A DNA stretch of 64,000 nt, from contig OY848928.1 of NCBI GenBank assembly GCA_963693285.1, positions 4,030,501 through 4,094,500 of the forward strand, read 5' to 3'. The notes under the pieces are model-generated. The model did no database searches and had not been told where the DNA came from. It worked only from the letters and a program-made list of their open reading frames with translations. Made by a program: the position numbers and the translations under genes. The stretch comes from Xestospongia muta. Its lineage: Eukaryota > Porifera > Demospongiae > Haplosclerida > Petrosiidae. Below are positions 21,028 through 37,038 of the stretch, piece by piece (the stretch's first letter is position 1; every line of letters begins with the position of its first letter).

Positions 21028-23071
21028 CTAACCACTGTCAGTTTGAGGAGGTGAGTTTAATTGATCAGTATTAAGTGGTACTACTGGTAATAATAGTTCC
21101 TTCAGTGATGGTAAACTCTGAGACTTTTTGCGAGACTACAAGTATACAAAACATAAGAGTTATCCGGACTACACTCAGTACAATGACTAAAATACCTTTA
21201 AAAATGCAAGAGATAATAGTTTTGTTGTGTTGGGACGATGCTGTGGATTAGGATCAACACATATATCTACCACCTGTGAGATGAGGAAAAGAGGGAAAGT
21301 AGAAAGACATTAAAGAAACGCCATATATCCTAACATACTTTAAAGAATGTTTTAGAGAAGTGTTGTATAGGATCTTCATCATCCTGTCTTCTGAGGAGCA
21401 TAGGAGGATGACCCCTTAATTTTAACATCATTATCTAAGTGACATAATAATCAAATATATAACCAGGTTTGTTAATTACTTCAGTTAAAGGAAGACCAGC
21501 AAATGGAGCTTCTCCAGTAGCCAATTCAAGTGCAGCAATACCAATACTTCAATAACAATAATAATATCAATTATGTTTGAATTTAACAACAGTACCTGTA
21601 AATATCAGATTTATAAGTATATCCTGCTATATCTTGAGCTAATACTTCAGGAGCTAACCAACATATGTTATCACCAGCTCCTGAAAAATGACCATGAAGA
21701 GCCTGAGAGACAGAGACAGAGCTCTCCATTGTTACTTTATCAGTCTTACCTTTCTCCTAGCTCCACCTTCCACCATTGGAACCAAACTTCTAATACCAGA
21801 GAGTTTCACAACACCACTTTCGTGAATGAGGAAATGTTTAGCTCTAATACTCCTAACAAATCATTAACACACTCAATAATATAATATCATTATATTGAGC
21901 AGTTAGTTACCTGTGTACATAACCTAATGAATGAATATAATGTAATCCTCTGACAATATCTCTAAGGATAATCGCAATAACACTCTCTTGAAAACCAGTA
22001 TTAAACTGTTTAGCTGAATGCATTAGATCAGCACAGGAACCTATGACAAACAGACAGACAGAGATGTAATAGTTGATATAACAGTTATATAATGTACCAT
22101 AATGCATTAGTGGTTGGATTGCCCATAGAGAAGAACCTGAGACAAAACAACAGTAGTACGAGAGGACATTAGGGTGAGAGAGAAGAGATGACATTTTCAT
22201 TTCGTGTTGAATCTAAAAATGAAATTTAAGACAGAGTCTTTAAATAAACCAGAACTGCCAAAAATTTGAAACATAAATTAAAATGTGACAAATATGAACT
22301 GATTTTTGACATAATAAAACAGTTAAATAATGACAACCACTCAAATATAATTTATATGATTAAAATTTTAATAGTACATTTCATAGTTACATTATACAAC
22401 GTTAATGTCAATTATAGAATTAATAAATCCTGCTAAGAACCCTACATCTATGCTAAAACAACAGAAGTGACATTGAGGACTTACTTCCTCTAACTTCTCT
22501 GTGTTAAATGCTTCAAGATCAAGTTGTCTTACTACACAAACTGTTCTACTAGGTTTGTGACGAGCTAAGTTGATAATAGCTACGCCATAACATCCAATGC
22601 CTAATAAGAGAAAGGGGTGGAGTCTATATAAGTGGGTGTGGTCTTACCAATGGACTGAAACAAGTCATAGTCTGTACTGAGTACAGTAAGTCCTTGATGT
22701 AGTGGTGAGGGAGTGGAATATGGAGAGATTGATGATGACAGAGAAGAGGAGAAAGCAGGAGAGATGACATCACTACTAGTAGAATCCTAGAAGGGAGATA
22801 CTCCTATCATTAATGGTAATTAAATATTAATATGTAACATCTTCAATATATAGGGAAATAATATTATATTAATTAGGTCCAGGGTTGGGTTAATATCTTA
22901 AATTACCAGTATAGTAACTCTCTATTACAATGTTCATACCAAACATTTATAAGACAAGTATGTACTATAGATTTAGTTTGGTCTCCCATAGTAACCACTA
23001 AAATTAATTAATAATATAGGTACCAGTAATGGTGTTGTTTTCGTTGTCGTACTATCTGCTCCTGTTGCCAT
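21028..23071 (-). CDS. STRADA: STE20-related adaptor pseudokinase (STRAD), LKB1 partner
   Basis: Eleven exons: 23071-23024, 22786-22648, 22600-22485, 22212-22098, 22040-21911, 21852-21750, 21680-21596, 21546-21464, 21434-21339, 21273-21196 and 21135-21028 (1101 nt, 366 aa, in phase throughout). The fold is a protein kinase, but catalytic residues are missing. The VAIK lysine site is VCVVRQLDLE, the HRD loop is GYVHRSIRAKHFLI and the DFG place is SGIRS. Other landmarks are LLSHPNVLSYYCCFV, SCADLMHSAKQFNTGFQES, WLAPEVLAQDIAGYTYKSD and NPQHRPNTTKLLSLAFLK. This is the STRAD pattern: in animals STRAD binds ATP without catalysing and, with MO25, holds LKB1 in its active form in the cytoplasm. A non-coding 5' exon continues to about 23135. 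The C-terminus SLKELLLPVVPL fits the STRAD tail. Confidence 0.9.
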
Positions 23072-23530
23072 GGTAACAAGGCTTGGTGTATCTACAGGAA
23101 CAACTTGAGACAGCTTAGAACTGCAACATGGCACCTGTTACAGTAAAGATAGAGAGAGAGAGTCAGTAACAGTAGGCTGTAATAACAATGCTATCCTAGT
23201 GGTGATATCTAACGTTTACTTTTGTTACAGTACCTTTATGTGTGTGCGTGTCTAGTGTTTATTGTCAATATTAACGAGAAATAGAGTAAGGACTTACCAT
23301 GAAGAAAGACTAGAGAGGATACTTTGGCTTGTGGGCGTGGTAGATTTGCATAACCGCACCCATAATTAATTATTAATTTTCTTTCATAAAATTTCAGTCA
23401 ATGTGTATGCAATTACAACCTAATAAAAATGTAACGACTGCCTGACTACATTTATGGCTGGAAAATTGAATTTTACAAGCAAAAATAAGTATTTAGTGTC
23501 ACAGGTAAAAGGTATATCAGCTGCTAGGAG

Positions 23531-26500
23531 TTAGAGTCTACCATCATGATGTTGTCCTTGAATAGGTTGTCCTCCATCTTGTTTAGTTTCTATCACTAAA
23601 TAGTAGATTGATATAATAATTATGACAAGTTGCTAGTGTTTATACCTGGTGGGCGTGGTTGATTGTTAGCTCCACCTACATTAGCAACATTATCAGGATG
23701 CTTTTCAGAAGGGTCTTGGTGAGATTGAACTAGAAAGAAAAGAGAAATGGTATATATCATACCAGTATTTGTTGTACTACTAATTACATCATGATTATAT
23801 CATGTTACATGTATATGTACATCAAATCATTAATTGATATTGTAGTATATAGTGTTATCATACCTTGGTCTCCATGTTCAGGTGGTTGATGTTCCTGAGG
23901 AGGTTGGTGTTCCTGAGGTGGTTGGTGATGTTCCTGAGGAGGTTGATGGTGTTCCTGAGGAGGTTGACGATGTTCAGGAGGTTGGTTATGTTCAGGAGGT
24001 TGGTTATGTTCCTGAGGAGGTTGGTGATGTTCCTCAGGTGGTTGGTGATGTTCCTCAGGTGGTTGGTGATGTTCCTCAGGTGGTTGGTGATGTTCCTCAG
24101 GTGGTTGGTGGTGTTCCTCAGGTGGTTGGTGATGTTCCTCAGGTGGTTGGTGATGTTCAGGTGGAAGTTCATGATGTTGAGGATCAGAAGGAAATTTACC
24201 GTCATCATCAAAAGTAGGATAGTCAAATGAATCATAATTATTTTCAAAGTCTTTAAATTCCTAAACAATGATCATAAGAAGATAACGATAAATGAACAGT
24301 CTCATACAACCAGAGACAGATATCTAACTGACATTATTATAATGATATGTTTTTATACGTAATGGTAACCATAAAGTGTTTACAACTACAGCTAGATCAG
24401 ACAATATTAGTTTTGTACAGCAACAATATCTTTAGTTAATAGAAATAACATCATTGCTTCTATTTTTAGTTCATTGTGGTCATAACTATGATTGCTTCCA
24501 CTCACTTCATCTGTAAAGAATTCATTTTTGTCTTTGTCTCTAATAGGTTTCCATTCTTCATCAATATTAAATATATCCAAATCAGTGTAACGTACAAACT
24601 CTTCCTTTGAAATTAAACCATCACGATCACGATCAACCTATACAAAAAAAACATTATAAATCAAATGATATAAAATAAAATAAACATATGATTGAAAAGA
24701 AAACTAAAAACTACTGAGTACCATATTATACTACAGTATATTACATGCAATGTCAGTACTACCATATACTACAGTATATTACATGGAGTATTAGTACTAC
24801 CATATACTACAGTATATTACATGCACTGTTAGTACTACCATATACTACAATATATTACATGGAGTGTTACGCATGTCCTTGTGCATTATATAAAGCTGCA
24901 ATATAGTACTGTTAGTCTAGTACTACTGTACCTCTCCCATCACATGTTCTCTCATTTGAGAGAGTTCTTCGTGTGCTTCCATACTATTTGAGTTGTCTCC
25001 ATAAACCTTTTTAATCTGATGTAAGACAAGTCACTAAGTTAGATGAACAGATAAGGAATAAGATCTAACCTCACTAAGAAACAAGGCTTCCACTTCATAA
25101 GTATCAAGTGTTCCATCTCCATTAGTATCTATAGAGAAGTAAGGATGGAGTGTTTCATTTATAAATAGAGAATTTAGTTACTGACCATGAAGATCAAAGA
25201 AGGTTTTGGCCTGAAACTCTTCATCTTTAAGTCCATCTTGATGTTTCCAAACATCTTCTAACTGTTTTTTACCACCTGGATGTAACAGAGGCTCATGAGT
25301 TTTTAGTTGTTCATTAAGTTTACGTAATCTAAAAAGAGAAATAATTTCTTTTTATATCAATAACTCCCTTACCTTTCTTCCTCTCTCAGTCGTTGAGTTT
25401 CATCCATTTGTTTCAATTTTGCTCGTCTCTTATGTTCTAGCGACATTTCATAAGTTTTAAATTCATCATGACGAGCACGATTTAATTCTTCCTGTATCCG
25501 TTGATGCTATCAATTATAAAATAATAAAATTACAACATATAGTAATGATAATAACCTCTTGTATCTTCTTTTGTAGCTCATCTGGAGCTATTCGTTCATG
25601 ATCAGGAAAAGCACGACGATTAAATCTATCATGACCAGCAGGATCATCCACCTTGCGTCTGGACAACATTACATAATATTACATAATATTACATAATAAT
25701 GATTATAGTAAACTATTTAGTCTATAAGCTAATCTTATTGGACTACAATGATGTACTATATTATCTAGTAACTAATGTTGTTTAGACTATAGAATCTGTT
25801 AATAGTACATTATAGTGTACTGGGTGTGTTTTAATGGAACATAGTCAGTACAGAAGTTAGGATTTGAGCACAATGTTAGTGTATAAAGTTTAAACATGCT
25901 ATATTTACAGCCGGTTCATTGCAATAGTTCTATAAATACTAGGGCTAATGGTAGTTCCTTTACTATGTAGTATTACTGCAAAGACTTATCAATGACTTCC
26001 TGGTTTGACTATAAACCTTTAAATATTAAATATATAGTTAGTAATAATGTCACATAATCTATGTACATAGTGTGGATTAGTATTGGTGATGATCTTAGGA
26101 ATATAGACATGTCTCATTGAAACCCCAGTACTAATATATGAACAAGTATTAATGAATTAAGAGAACAAACAAATAATAAACTGATTTACTTGTGTAGTTC
26201 CTTCATCTCTTCAAGATTGCGTCGTTGGAGTTCTTCAATTTGTGATCTTATATCTCCATTTCTGTGAGCTATATGGTCACCTAATCTACCAGCAATGTCT
26301 TCTGGTTTCTTATCTTTAAACTTGTTAGCTAAATCTTTAAATAAAAATATAATAAAGTTATAATGCATGCAAAGTAATTCAGTGAATAGAACATCACTAA
26401 TAATACTTGACGCATTAAATTGGAGAGTTAAAATTTAGAGCTTAGGGCTTACACCAGCAACTGGCTTATTAAATTAGTTAATAACTATTAAAATTTAATT

Positions 26501-26756
26501 GAAGCTCATTAAACTTTGTATTACCAGGGTTGTTGGCAACCAGTTCCTCCCAATATCGGCGATATTCGGCGTTATCTTTCATTTTCAAAGACTCTTGTAT
26601 TCTCTTCATACGTGACATCATGTCGTCATGTCGGTTTTTGTGAGCCTCTTCACGTCCATGATCCTGTTGTCTCCTGTCTTCATCGACTGGAGAAATACAC
26701 AACGCAGTAAGAACAAGAGAGAACAACAAAAGAATCGTCAGAAAATACTGAGACAT
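23531..26756 (-). CDS. NUCB2: Nucleobindin (NUCB1/2), secretory-pathway EF-hand protein
   Basis: Eleven exons: 26756-26525, 26334-26190, 25658-25556, 25506-25373, 25328-25186, 25128-25070, 25015-24932, 24637-24506, 24260-23864, 23729-23646 and 23595-23531 (1578 nt, 525 aa). An in-frame ATG 24 nt upstream (26780) is possible, but MSQYFLTILLLFSLVLTALC from 26756 is the cleaner signal peptide. A basic, helical N-terminal half follows, then LLHPGGKKQLEDVWKHQDGL. EF-hand 1 is DTNGDGTLDTYE and EF-hand 2 is DRDRDGLISKEE; between them lies QMREHVMGEVD, as in vertebrate nucleobindins. The C-terminus, Gln-rich in vertebrates, is here a run of about a dozen EEHHQPP-type heptads. Nucleobindins bind Ca2+ and G-alpha in Golgi and are secreted. 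The naming as NUCB1 or NUCB2 is arbitrary for a pre-duplication orthologue. Confidence 0.92.
23879..24170. repeat. Coding tandem repeat (21/24 bp) in nucleobindin C-terminus
   Basis: Units of GGTGGTTGGTGATGTTCCTCA (and TGTTCCTGAGGAGGTTG variants) code on the minus strand for EEHHQPP, QEHHQPP and EHNQPP. The central copies (about 24015-24140) are nearly identical, showing recent expansion. The long frames on the opposite strand here are by-products of the repeat. Confidence 0.9.
24718..24866. repeat. 38-bp tandem repeat in a nucleobindin intron
   Basis: About four copies of a unit such as ACTACCATATACTACAGTAT ATTACATGGAGTATTAGT, differing at a few positions, lie between exons at 24932 and 24637. 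Confidence 0.8.
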
Positions 26757-26924
26757 GTTCAGAGAACACACCAAACTCACTGTCGGACAGTAGAAAGATT
26801 AAAATGGGTGTGGCATTAATGATGTGTCGTTCGCTCATAAGGCTAAAACGTCATATGACGTCAAAAGTAGACACACCTCCAAAACAAGAGTGCTGCTGTT
26901 GATGCTGTAGGCTGATGTAAGGAT
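26757..26924. promoter_or_regulatory. Bidirectional promoter of nucleobindin and NAD kinase with palindromic CRE
   Basis: Only 168 bases separate the two divergent start codons. They contain ACGTCA (26848-26853) and a perfect palindromic cAMP-response element TGACGTCA (26856-26863), together forming the larger near-palindrome ACGTCATATGACGTCA. CREB/ATF-type bZIP factors bind this sequence. Function inferred; element seen. Confidence 0.75.
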
Positions 26925-30204
<3,280 letters not shown>

Positions 30205-30782
30205 TTAGTTAGCAACTTTTGTACTATAAAATCTATATTGTTATTATATTTTAACAGCAAACGATTTTTATTATTTTGTTTTTCATTAAAAATCTAGTGA
30301 TATTTACATCAAACTTATTTTAATTATAGGAAATAAATACTTAAATCTAAATTAAAATGAAATAAATATTTAAATCTAAATTAAAATGAAATATCTAAAT
30401 TGAAATGGGTGTTAATTTTGTATACACAATAAGTGACTACTACTTGGTTAGTTGTACTCAGCTTTTGATGTGAGTGTGTGCCAAAAGAAAACTGAAAAGA
30501 TTAATAAAATGTTTTTTGATTACACAGGTGCAGCATTTGACAGCAATCAGTTTTGTTTTAATAATAGAGCAGCTGTACAGTCCTTTAGATTCTAAATGGA
30601 TGGATGAATAGATGGATGGATGGATGATTGGATAGACAGATAGATGGATGGATGAATAGATGGATGGATGGATGATTGGATAGATGGATGGATGGTTGGA
30701 TAGATAGATGGATGGATGAATAGATGGATGGATGGATGATTGGATAGACAGATGGATGGATGGTCAAGGCAAAAATAAATAC
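30205..30782. other. Convergent NADK / kinesin 3' region with (GGAT)n repeat
   Basis: 30597-30765 is a GGAT/GGATGGATGAATA microsatellite. The last sure kinesin exon ends at 30783 with GAAAAG|GTATTT. A possible final exon (acceptor TTTTCAG before TTTTCTTTTGGCACAC near 30490, phase 0) would add about 35 residues. Otherwise reading through gives a meaningless repeat-coded tail. Confidence 0.5.
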
Positions 30783-33700
30783 CTTTTCTCTGCTGTATTG
30801 GAGAGGTGTCATTTTTGTTTTATCTCTGATACGAGTATCAGCACCATTGCTCAATAGTATAGTTATAATATCAGGACTGTTAGAGAGGACAGCATAATGA
30901 AGTGGGGTACACCCTATATCATCAGCTAAATTAACATCACATCTATAGGAAAACAGATAACAGTACAACAGAGAGGTAGTGAAGACATATAGTGTGTTTT
31001 AATACAAGTTATAATCTAAAATTATTAATAATTATTTTAGTCAATAAATATATTTAATAATTTGTATGTATTGTTTGGATCAAACGATTTACATTGTAAT
31101 ATTCTTTTCATTTAGTATTTGTCCATTTATCCTTTATTATCAATCTATTTGTCCATTTATCCTTCATTATCAATCTATTTGTCCATTTATCCTTTATTAT
31201 CAATCTATTTGTCCATTTATCTTTTATTGTTAATCTATTTGTTCATTTATCCTTCATTATCAATCTATTTGTCCATTTATCCTTTATTATCAATTTATTT
31301 GTCCATTTATCTTTTATTGTCAATCTATTTGTCCATTTATCCTTCATTTTCAATCTATTTGTCCATTTATCTTTTATTGTCAATCTATTTGTCCATTTAT
31401 CCTTCATTATCAATCTATTTGTCCATTTATCTTTTATTGTCAATCTATTTGTCCATTTATCCTTCATTATCAATCTATTTGTTCTATCTATCTGTCCATT
31501 AACTCATCATTCCCCATCCATCACAATGTGCTATATATCCATTGTCCTACCTTTGTGAAGCTAGTAATGTCTTAACAACAGTCAGTTTGCTCTCTTGACA
31601 AGCTAAGTGAAGAGCACTGCAACCATTAATGTCTACCAGATCAATCTCATTAGGCTAATAAAATAAAGGGGCATTAGTTTATTACATAATACCAATAACT
31701 ATTAATAACTATTAATAACTTACATTGTTATTAATAATTGTTTGAAGACATTGCAATGATTGGTGCTGTACGGCATAGTGTAGTGAAGTTCTGCCTTCTG
31801 TATCACTAGCACCTATATCAGCCTATATTTATAATATAGAAATATTACATTAATTATCCAAATGATAGTCTCAGTATAATAGTATTAACTATAGGCTTGT
31901 ATTAATGATGTGTTCTTATGTTGAACAGTGTGAACAGTACATAGTGCCATAACAAATTATTCTTAAGACAACACTTAAGACTACAGTTCTCAGTTTATTC
32001 TAATATACTGAAAACTACCTAGAATAACAGCCGACACAGCTAGTACACTAAGATATTTCATTCATCTTAACTAACAAAATGTGTACATACCTACCTGCAA
32101 TAGAATATACTTCTATAATGTACAAGTAAACATTTTCTTTATTACCTTTGCTTTCAGTAAAGCAGTAAGATTGTGTGGTTTATTAGCTAATACTGCAACA
32201 TGAAGTGGAGTTTGGAAACTAGTGTTGCGTTCATTAAGAGCTTTGAGGTCTGAAGAATACTTGAACAAAACCTCCAATGACCTATAAGGAAGTAAGAATA
32301 GAGTTACTCTCCAATGTTTCCTCTATATCATGCACCTCGTATCCATGTTTCTGGCCGCCATGTGAAATACAGTTTCACCTTTACTATCAACTCTACTATT
32401 CTGAGCTCCATATCTGTTACCATGTGACAATCATGTGATAATCATGTGATATCTATCAATTACTACTCACTTGAGAAGTATCTTAGCAGTATCATTATGC
32501 TCATTAGTAATGGCTAACATCAAAGCAGTCTGACCAGCTCCATTGACTGCCTCGACATTAGCTTCCAAATGTTTTAAGAACAATGTGCAACACTACATGT
32601 GAGATATGACATCATTATGATATCATTAAAATGTAGGTCACTGTTACCTTGGTTTGTCCAGCAATGGCTGCATACATCAGTGGAGTATTACCATTGGAAT
32701 CAGGTGTGTCTACAGACATAGTTTGTACTATCTCCTTCACTCTGGGTATAGTTTGTACTATCTCCTTCACTCTGGCACGATCACCTAGAATAGAGAAAAT
32801 AAAGTAATCATTTTGAAAATGTTAAAGGTTATTAAATATTATAAGCTACAGGGTCTACTATGCTATGATTGCTCTCTACCTTATACTACTTTATACCTGT
32901 AATAGCTGCCAAATGTAATGCTGAGGGATTGAGATGAGATAGATGATATTGTTCTAATAGTTCTTGAGATGAAACATTATTCAATGTTGTGAGAGAAGGA
33001 GAGAATAACTGAGGAGTAGAAGAGTGTTCCCGACACCTATGCAAAATGTACCATTATTATCTCAATACAGCAGACTTACATTAGTGTATGCACAACAGGA
33101 AGTGACCCTGTTCGTTGATGTGGCATCATTGGGAAACCAGAACGTATTGACATCATGGACATGGCAGATGATGGTCTGTCGGGTGAGTGATATAATACAT
33201 ACAAATTTTGATTTACTGACCTGGTACTAAATGGTGTCACACTGTAAGGTACATCTGTGAACTGATAATAGGCTTTTTCTGATATTGAAAACTGATCACC
33301 ACCTGTATGTGTAGAGATGACAGTGTCTGTTTGAGTAAGTGTATTCTCAACATACCTTGTATTTCTGATATCAAACCAATTTCAATAAGGCGTTGGCCTA
33401 CAGCTCGAGCTTCTTCAAATGTTTTTATACGCTCCATATTGACAGCAAACCATTCTACAGCATCTCTCCCTAGTTCATAAAGTAATAGCAAATGACATAT
33501 TGACAATAGTGCAGTAGAGAGCAGAGTAAAATAGTTTTGTATCATAAAGTTGAGTCACTGAATAAATAAGATCTTGACTGTCAAGAATAACAGAGTTAAT
33601 TCATACTCTCAATCTGTAACATCCATGTTATGTGTATTGTAGGATTTTATTAAGTCACATGTGATAGTATCATCCACATACAAATAGATATTATATTATA

Positions 33701-36700
33701 CATTAGTACATTAACATGGTACATATATTACTATTAGTATGCATAATGTACCATTAAATACTCTGACTCCAGACTGTAATTCTTGACAAGCTATTCCAGT
33801 TTCAGGATGAGACAAGGCCATAGCGTATTGTTGATATGCTTCCTGTTCAGTGACATGTTGATTGTAAAGAGATGATGCAGTGCTCTGTAAACATCATCAC
33901 ATGACTATCGTATGACTGTCACGTGACTAAAGAACTCACTATTGACGCTGGATGTACAGCCCAGGATTGTATTTGCGGTGTAATTCTAGGTCTGTCAATT
34001 GCTAATTTACACTACATAAAATATAATTATACCTCATTGCAGGTTGGGATAATTTTCTTGGTAAAGGGACATTGAATGGTGTGCGTGTGGCCAATGGGAG
34101 GGGCATACTAGCACCAGGAGGTGGAGGACGACTAGCTAGTGATGGTTCTAAAAAAACGAATGATATTAAGGCTGTGTAATACAACGATTTATAATAATAA
34201 TTGTATTTACTTGGTAATGAAGGCCTTTTGAACAGTTGTTGAGATCGATCTGTAATGCAATAATATCAGTAGTAAAAAATATTTAATATTACTAACCTCC
34301 TTCTTCTGATTCTTTGTCATGACTTCCATCAGGTTTGAAGTCAACTCTCCTTTTAGCAAAGTACTCTTTTTGGCGTTCAATCTCTTCTCGTTCATCTGCT
34401 AATCTACATGTACAAAACAAAGAAGACTAGTAACTCTATCTACTTTCAACTGACCTTTTCTTTTCTTCTTCAAGTTGAGCTAACTTCTCTTTATATTCGA
34501 CTTCAGCTTCTGTCAAAATTTTCTCCCGTTCCTACAACAGCAAATACATCCACACAGTAATTTTATCAGTTATTATATACACTTTCTAAATTGACAAACC
34601 TCTTTGATTGCTTTCTTTAAATCTTCAGTTTCAGATGCTTGACTTCCACCTTGAAGAAGCTACAGTAACAGAGAACTATCTCATAAACCACTAGATTGAT
34701 GACTACCAGCATTTAGACATAACAAGATGTTAGGATTTAGCAGAGGTGTACAATCATACCATGTGTTCTAATTCTTTGATTCGCTTCATAAATAGTCGCT
34801 TCTCTTCTTCAGCTTTAGAGTAAAGTTGTCTCTGTCTCTCTAATTCAGACATAACTTCAGCCTATTAAGACTCATAATATAGAACAGTCTATGATGATGC
34901 TGTCTTACCCTCTCCATTTGTGCTACCTTCATATTTTTCTCTAATTCTTCCAGTTGCTCTTCATCTACACTAGAACCTTGTTTCTGGAGTTGCTCTCTTA
35001 ATTTGCGAATTTCATCCTGATAAGCTGAGAGGAGAGCTTTCTGGGACACATCTTTATTAATAATGGCAGTGTTCTTGACACGTTTAGCTCTGAAATATAA
35101 TAGGAGATATGCTTTAATTCCTCTGGGCATTCAGTAAGCACACAGTGTTGTCACACAAGAGAATCATTAGTGAAACATTGAACCTAACCTTTTAGCAAAG
35201 TTAAGGCTGCTAAGTGACTCAGTATAACATGATGCTACTGGAGTGATTGTAGTAATCAATGATGTCTTGCAATTACCTCCAAGAGAATCTGCAAATACAT
35301 TAGCAGATTTAACATAGACTGTATTATGTGTTATTAACAGTACTCTAGAGACTATGCCATTAACAGTATTATATACAATAAAGAATTTACACCACACAAA
35401 AGCAGTGCTCAATACTAGCAACTACCATATACAACTAGCTGATCAAGTGATACAATGTACATAATGTGTATTAGTGAACCTTGCAGTATCCTAGTTAGTT
35501 TGGAGTCACGATATGGAATGTGTTGAGATCCAGAACCACTTGTTAAACTCATAATCACTTTACTGAATGTATGCAATGAGACATTAATGTTCTTTGTCTC
35601 TGTTTGTTGCTGTGCTTTAGCATCACTATCAATCCTAAAACAAATACGAGAACACAAGTAAAGAAAAGCATGAAAAGGCAAGGACTATCATAATGTTACT
35701 GCAAAAGTAAAAAAGGAGGTTAACGGATAACTGTAATCATACACACTTACAATTACCTTTCTGATCCAGCCAAGTCAACTAATCTTAATTTTCCAATAGT
35801 CACTACACTCCCTCCACCACTGTATACAGCATGTTCCAAAATAATAGTAAATACTGCATGACTACGACTGCTTTCCTAAAAAGTAGCAGTACATTACAAT
35901 GAAGTTAAGAATGAAATAGTTTGGATGTTATTTTTGATATCACTGATAATCACTTACGACATTCATTTTAGTTGATGCTGTTTTTCTTAAAGCTGCTCCA
36001 TCATGAATCAATTTGTTTATTTCTTCTGTGGAACGCACCACGTGTTCTCCTAGTCCCTCAACATACACACTGCCTGCACCATCCTCCCGTATACGTAAAT
36101 TCTCACGACTTGGATCCTACAATAAACAGAGATGAGTCATAATATGTATAGAGTGATATCTTACTAGAAGATCGGTTAATCTTTCATTGTAAATTTCCAA
36201 GAAGGAGACTCTTACAAGAAACCGATCTTTGATGCTGGCCTTTGTTTTAATATCTATAAAGGATGAATTAAAGATCTAACACTGATCATTGGATTTGAAT
36301 TTCAAGTTAAAATGCTGCCAAGGATACAAGTAAAAATTTCTTCTGAAGCTCTTGGTATCACTCCTCTTGTAGCATCTTGATCCCCTCCTTCAATAGTATA
36401 ACTTTTACCAGTACCTAATAACACATATCATAGTGACAATGTAAAAAAAAATATATATTAGATACCAGTTTGTCCATAAGCAATAATGCTCCCATTATAA
36501 CCCTCTAATACAGACATTACTATGTGTCTAACACATGTTTCGTAAATATTTTGTTGAGTAGCACTAGAATAAGAGAAAGAAAAAGAGAGACAATGACAGA
36601 GAGAGAGAACGTTCCAATGCACATCTACTATTAGTGGTGTGTGTGGCATACCTTGGACCAAATACTAAATCAAAGAAAAAATTTTGAGATTGTGGAGTTT

Positions 36701-37038
36701 CAGTTCTTACAAGATCATTGAAACTGTTAATATCAATATGTGAAGAGTGTTTACGACGTGGTTCAGGTTTTGCTATGACAACAGCTTTATGTTCCAATTC
36801 AACATGGATACACTGAAATAATAATAGTATGAGAGAAAGGATATTCAAATGAGGCATATTATGTACTAACTTGTTGTGCATCTTCTTTCCTCTCTTTTTC
36901 TATAAGTGGTCTTACACGAACTGCCACTTTAAAACTGGTACCTACATCACTAGTTTGTGAAGGAGAAGATGAAGTTGAAGGAGAAGAAAAAGAAGAGCTT
37001 GGCAGACGTTTTTTTGAAGATGTTTGCATGAACTCCAT
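30783..37038 (-). CDS. Kinesin motor with coiled coil, DEP domain and ankyrin-repeat tail
   Basis: Start at 37038 ([16 protein letters not shown], then [20 protein letters not shown]). N-terminal motor: P-loop [16 protein letters not shown] (split by an intron at about 36460), switch [42 protein letters not shown] and SSLNFAKR. A coiled coil follows ([20 protein letters not shown] to about 34300), then a proline-rich linker ([17 protein letters not shown]). A DEP-like domain is next ([40 protein letters not shown]). About eight ankyrin repeats complete the tail ([56 protein letters not shown]). I followed the splice phases exon by exon from the coiled coil through DEP into the ankyrins and each junction fits, so this is one gene. 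The microtubule motor role follows from the family; the cargo is unknown. The 3' end is uncertain. Confidence 0.8.
31115..31492. repeat. 30-bp minisatellite in kinesin intron, about twelve units
   Basis: Unit CAATCTATTTGTCCATTTAT CCTTCATTAT, with CTTTTATTGT variants alternating. It lies between ankyrin exons. Open frames across it are produced by the repeat length. Confidence 0.9.

Noticed and set aside
23852..24268. Plus-strand and alternative minus frames over the nucleobindin tail
   Set aside because: Shadows of the 21-bp coding repeat; the splice-compatible minus frame EEHHQPP is the real one.
31115..31492. CRISPR-like array
   Set aside because: Units are directly adjacent with no unique spacers, in an animal intron. 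It is a minisatellite; same for 24718-24866 and 63730-64000.
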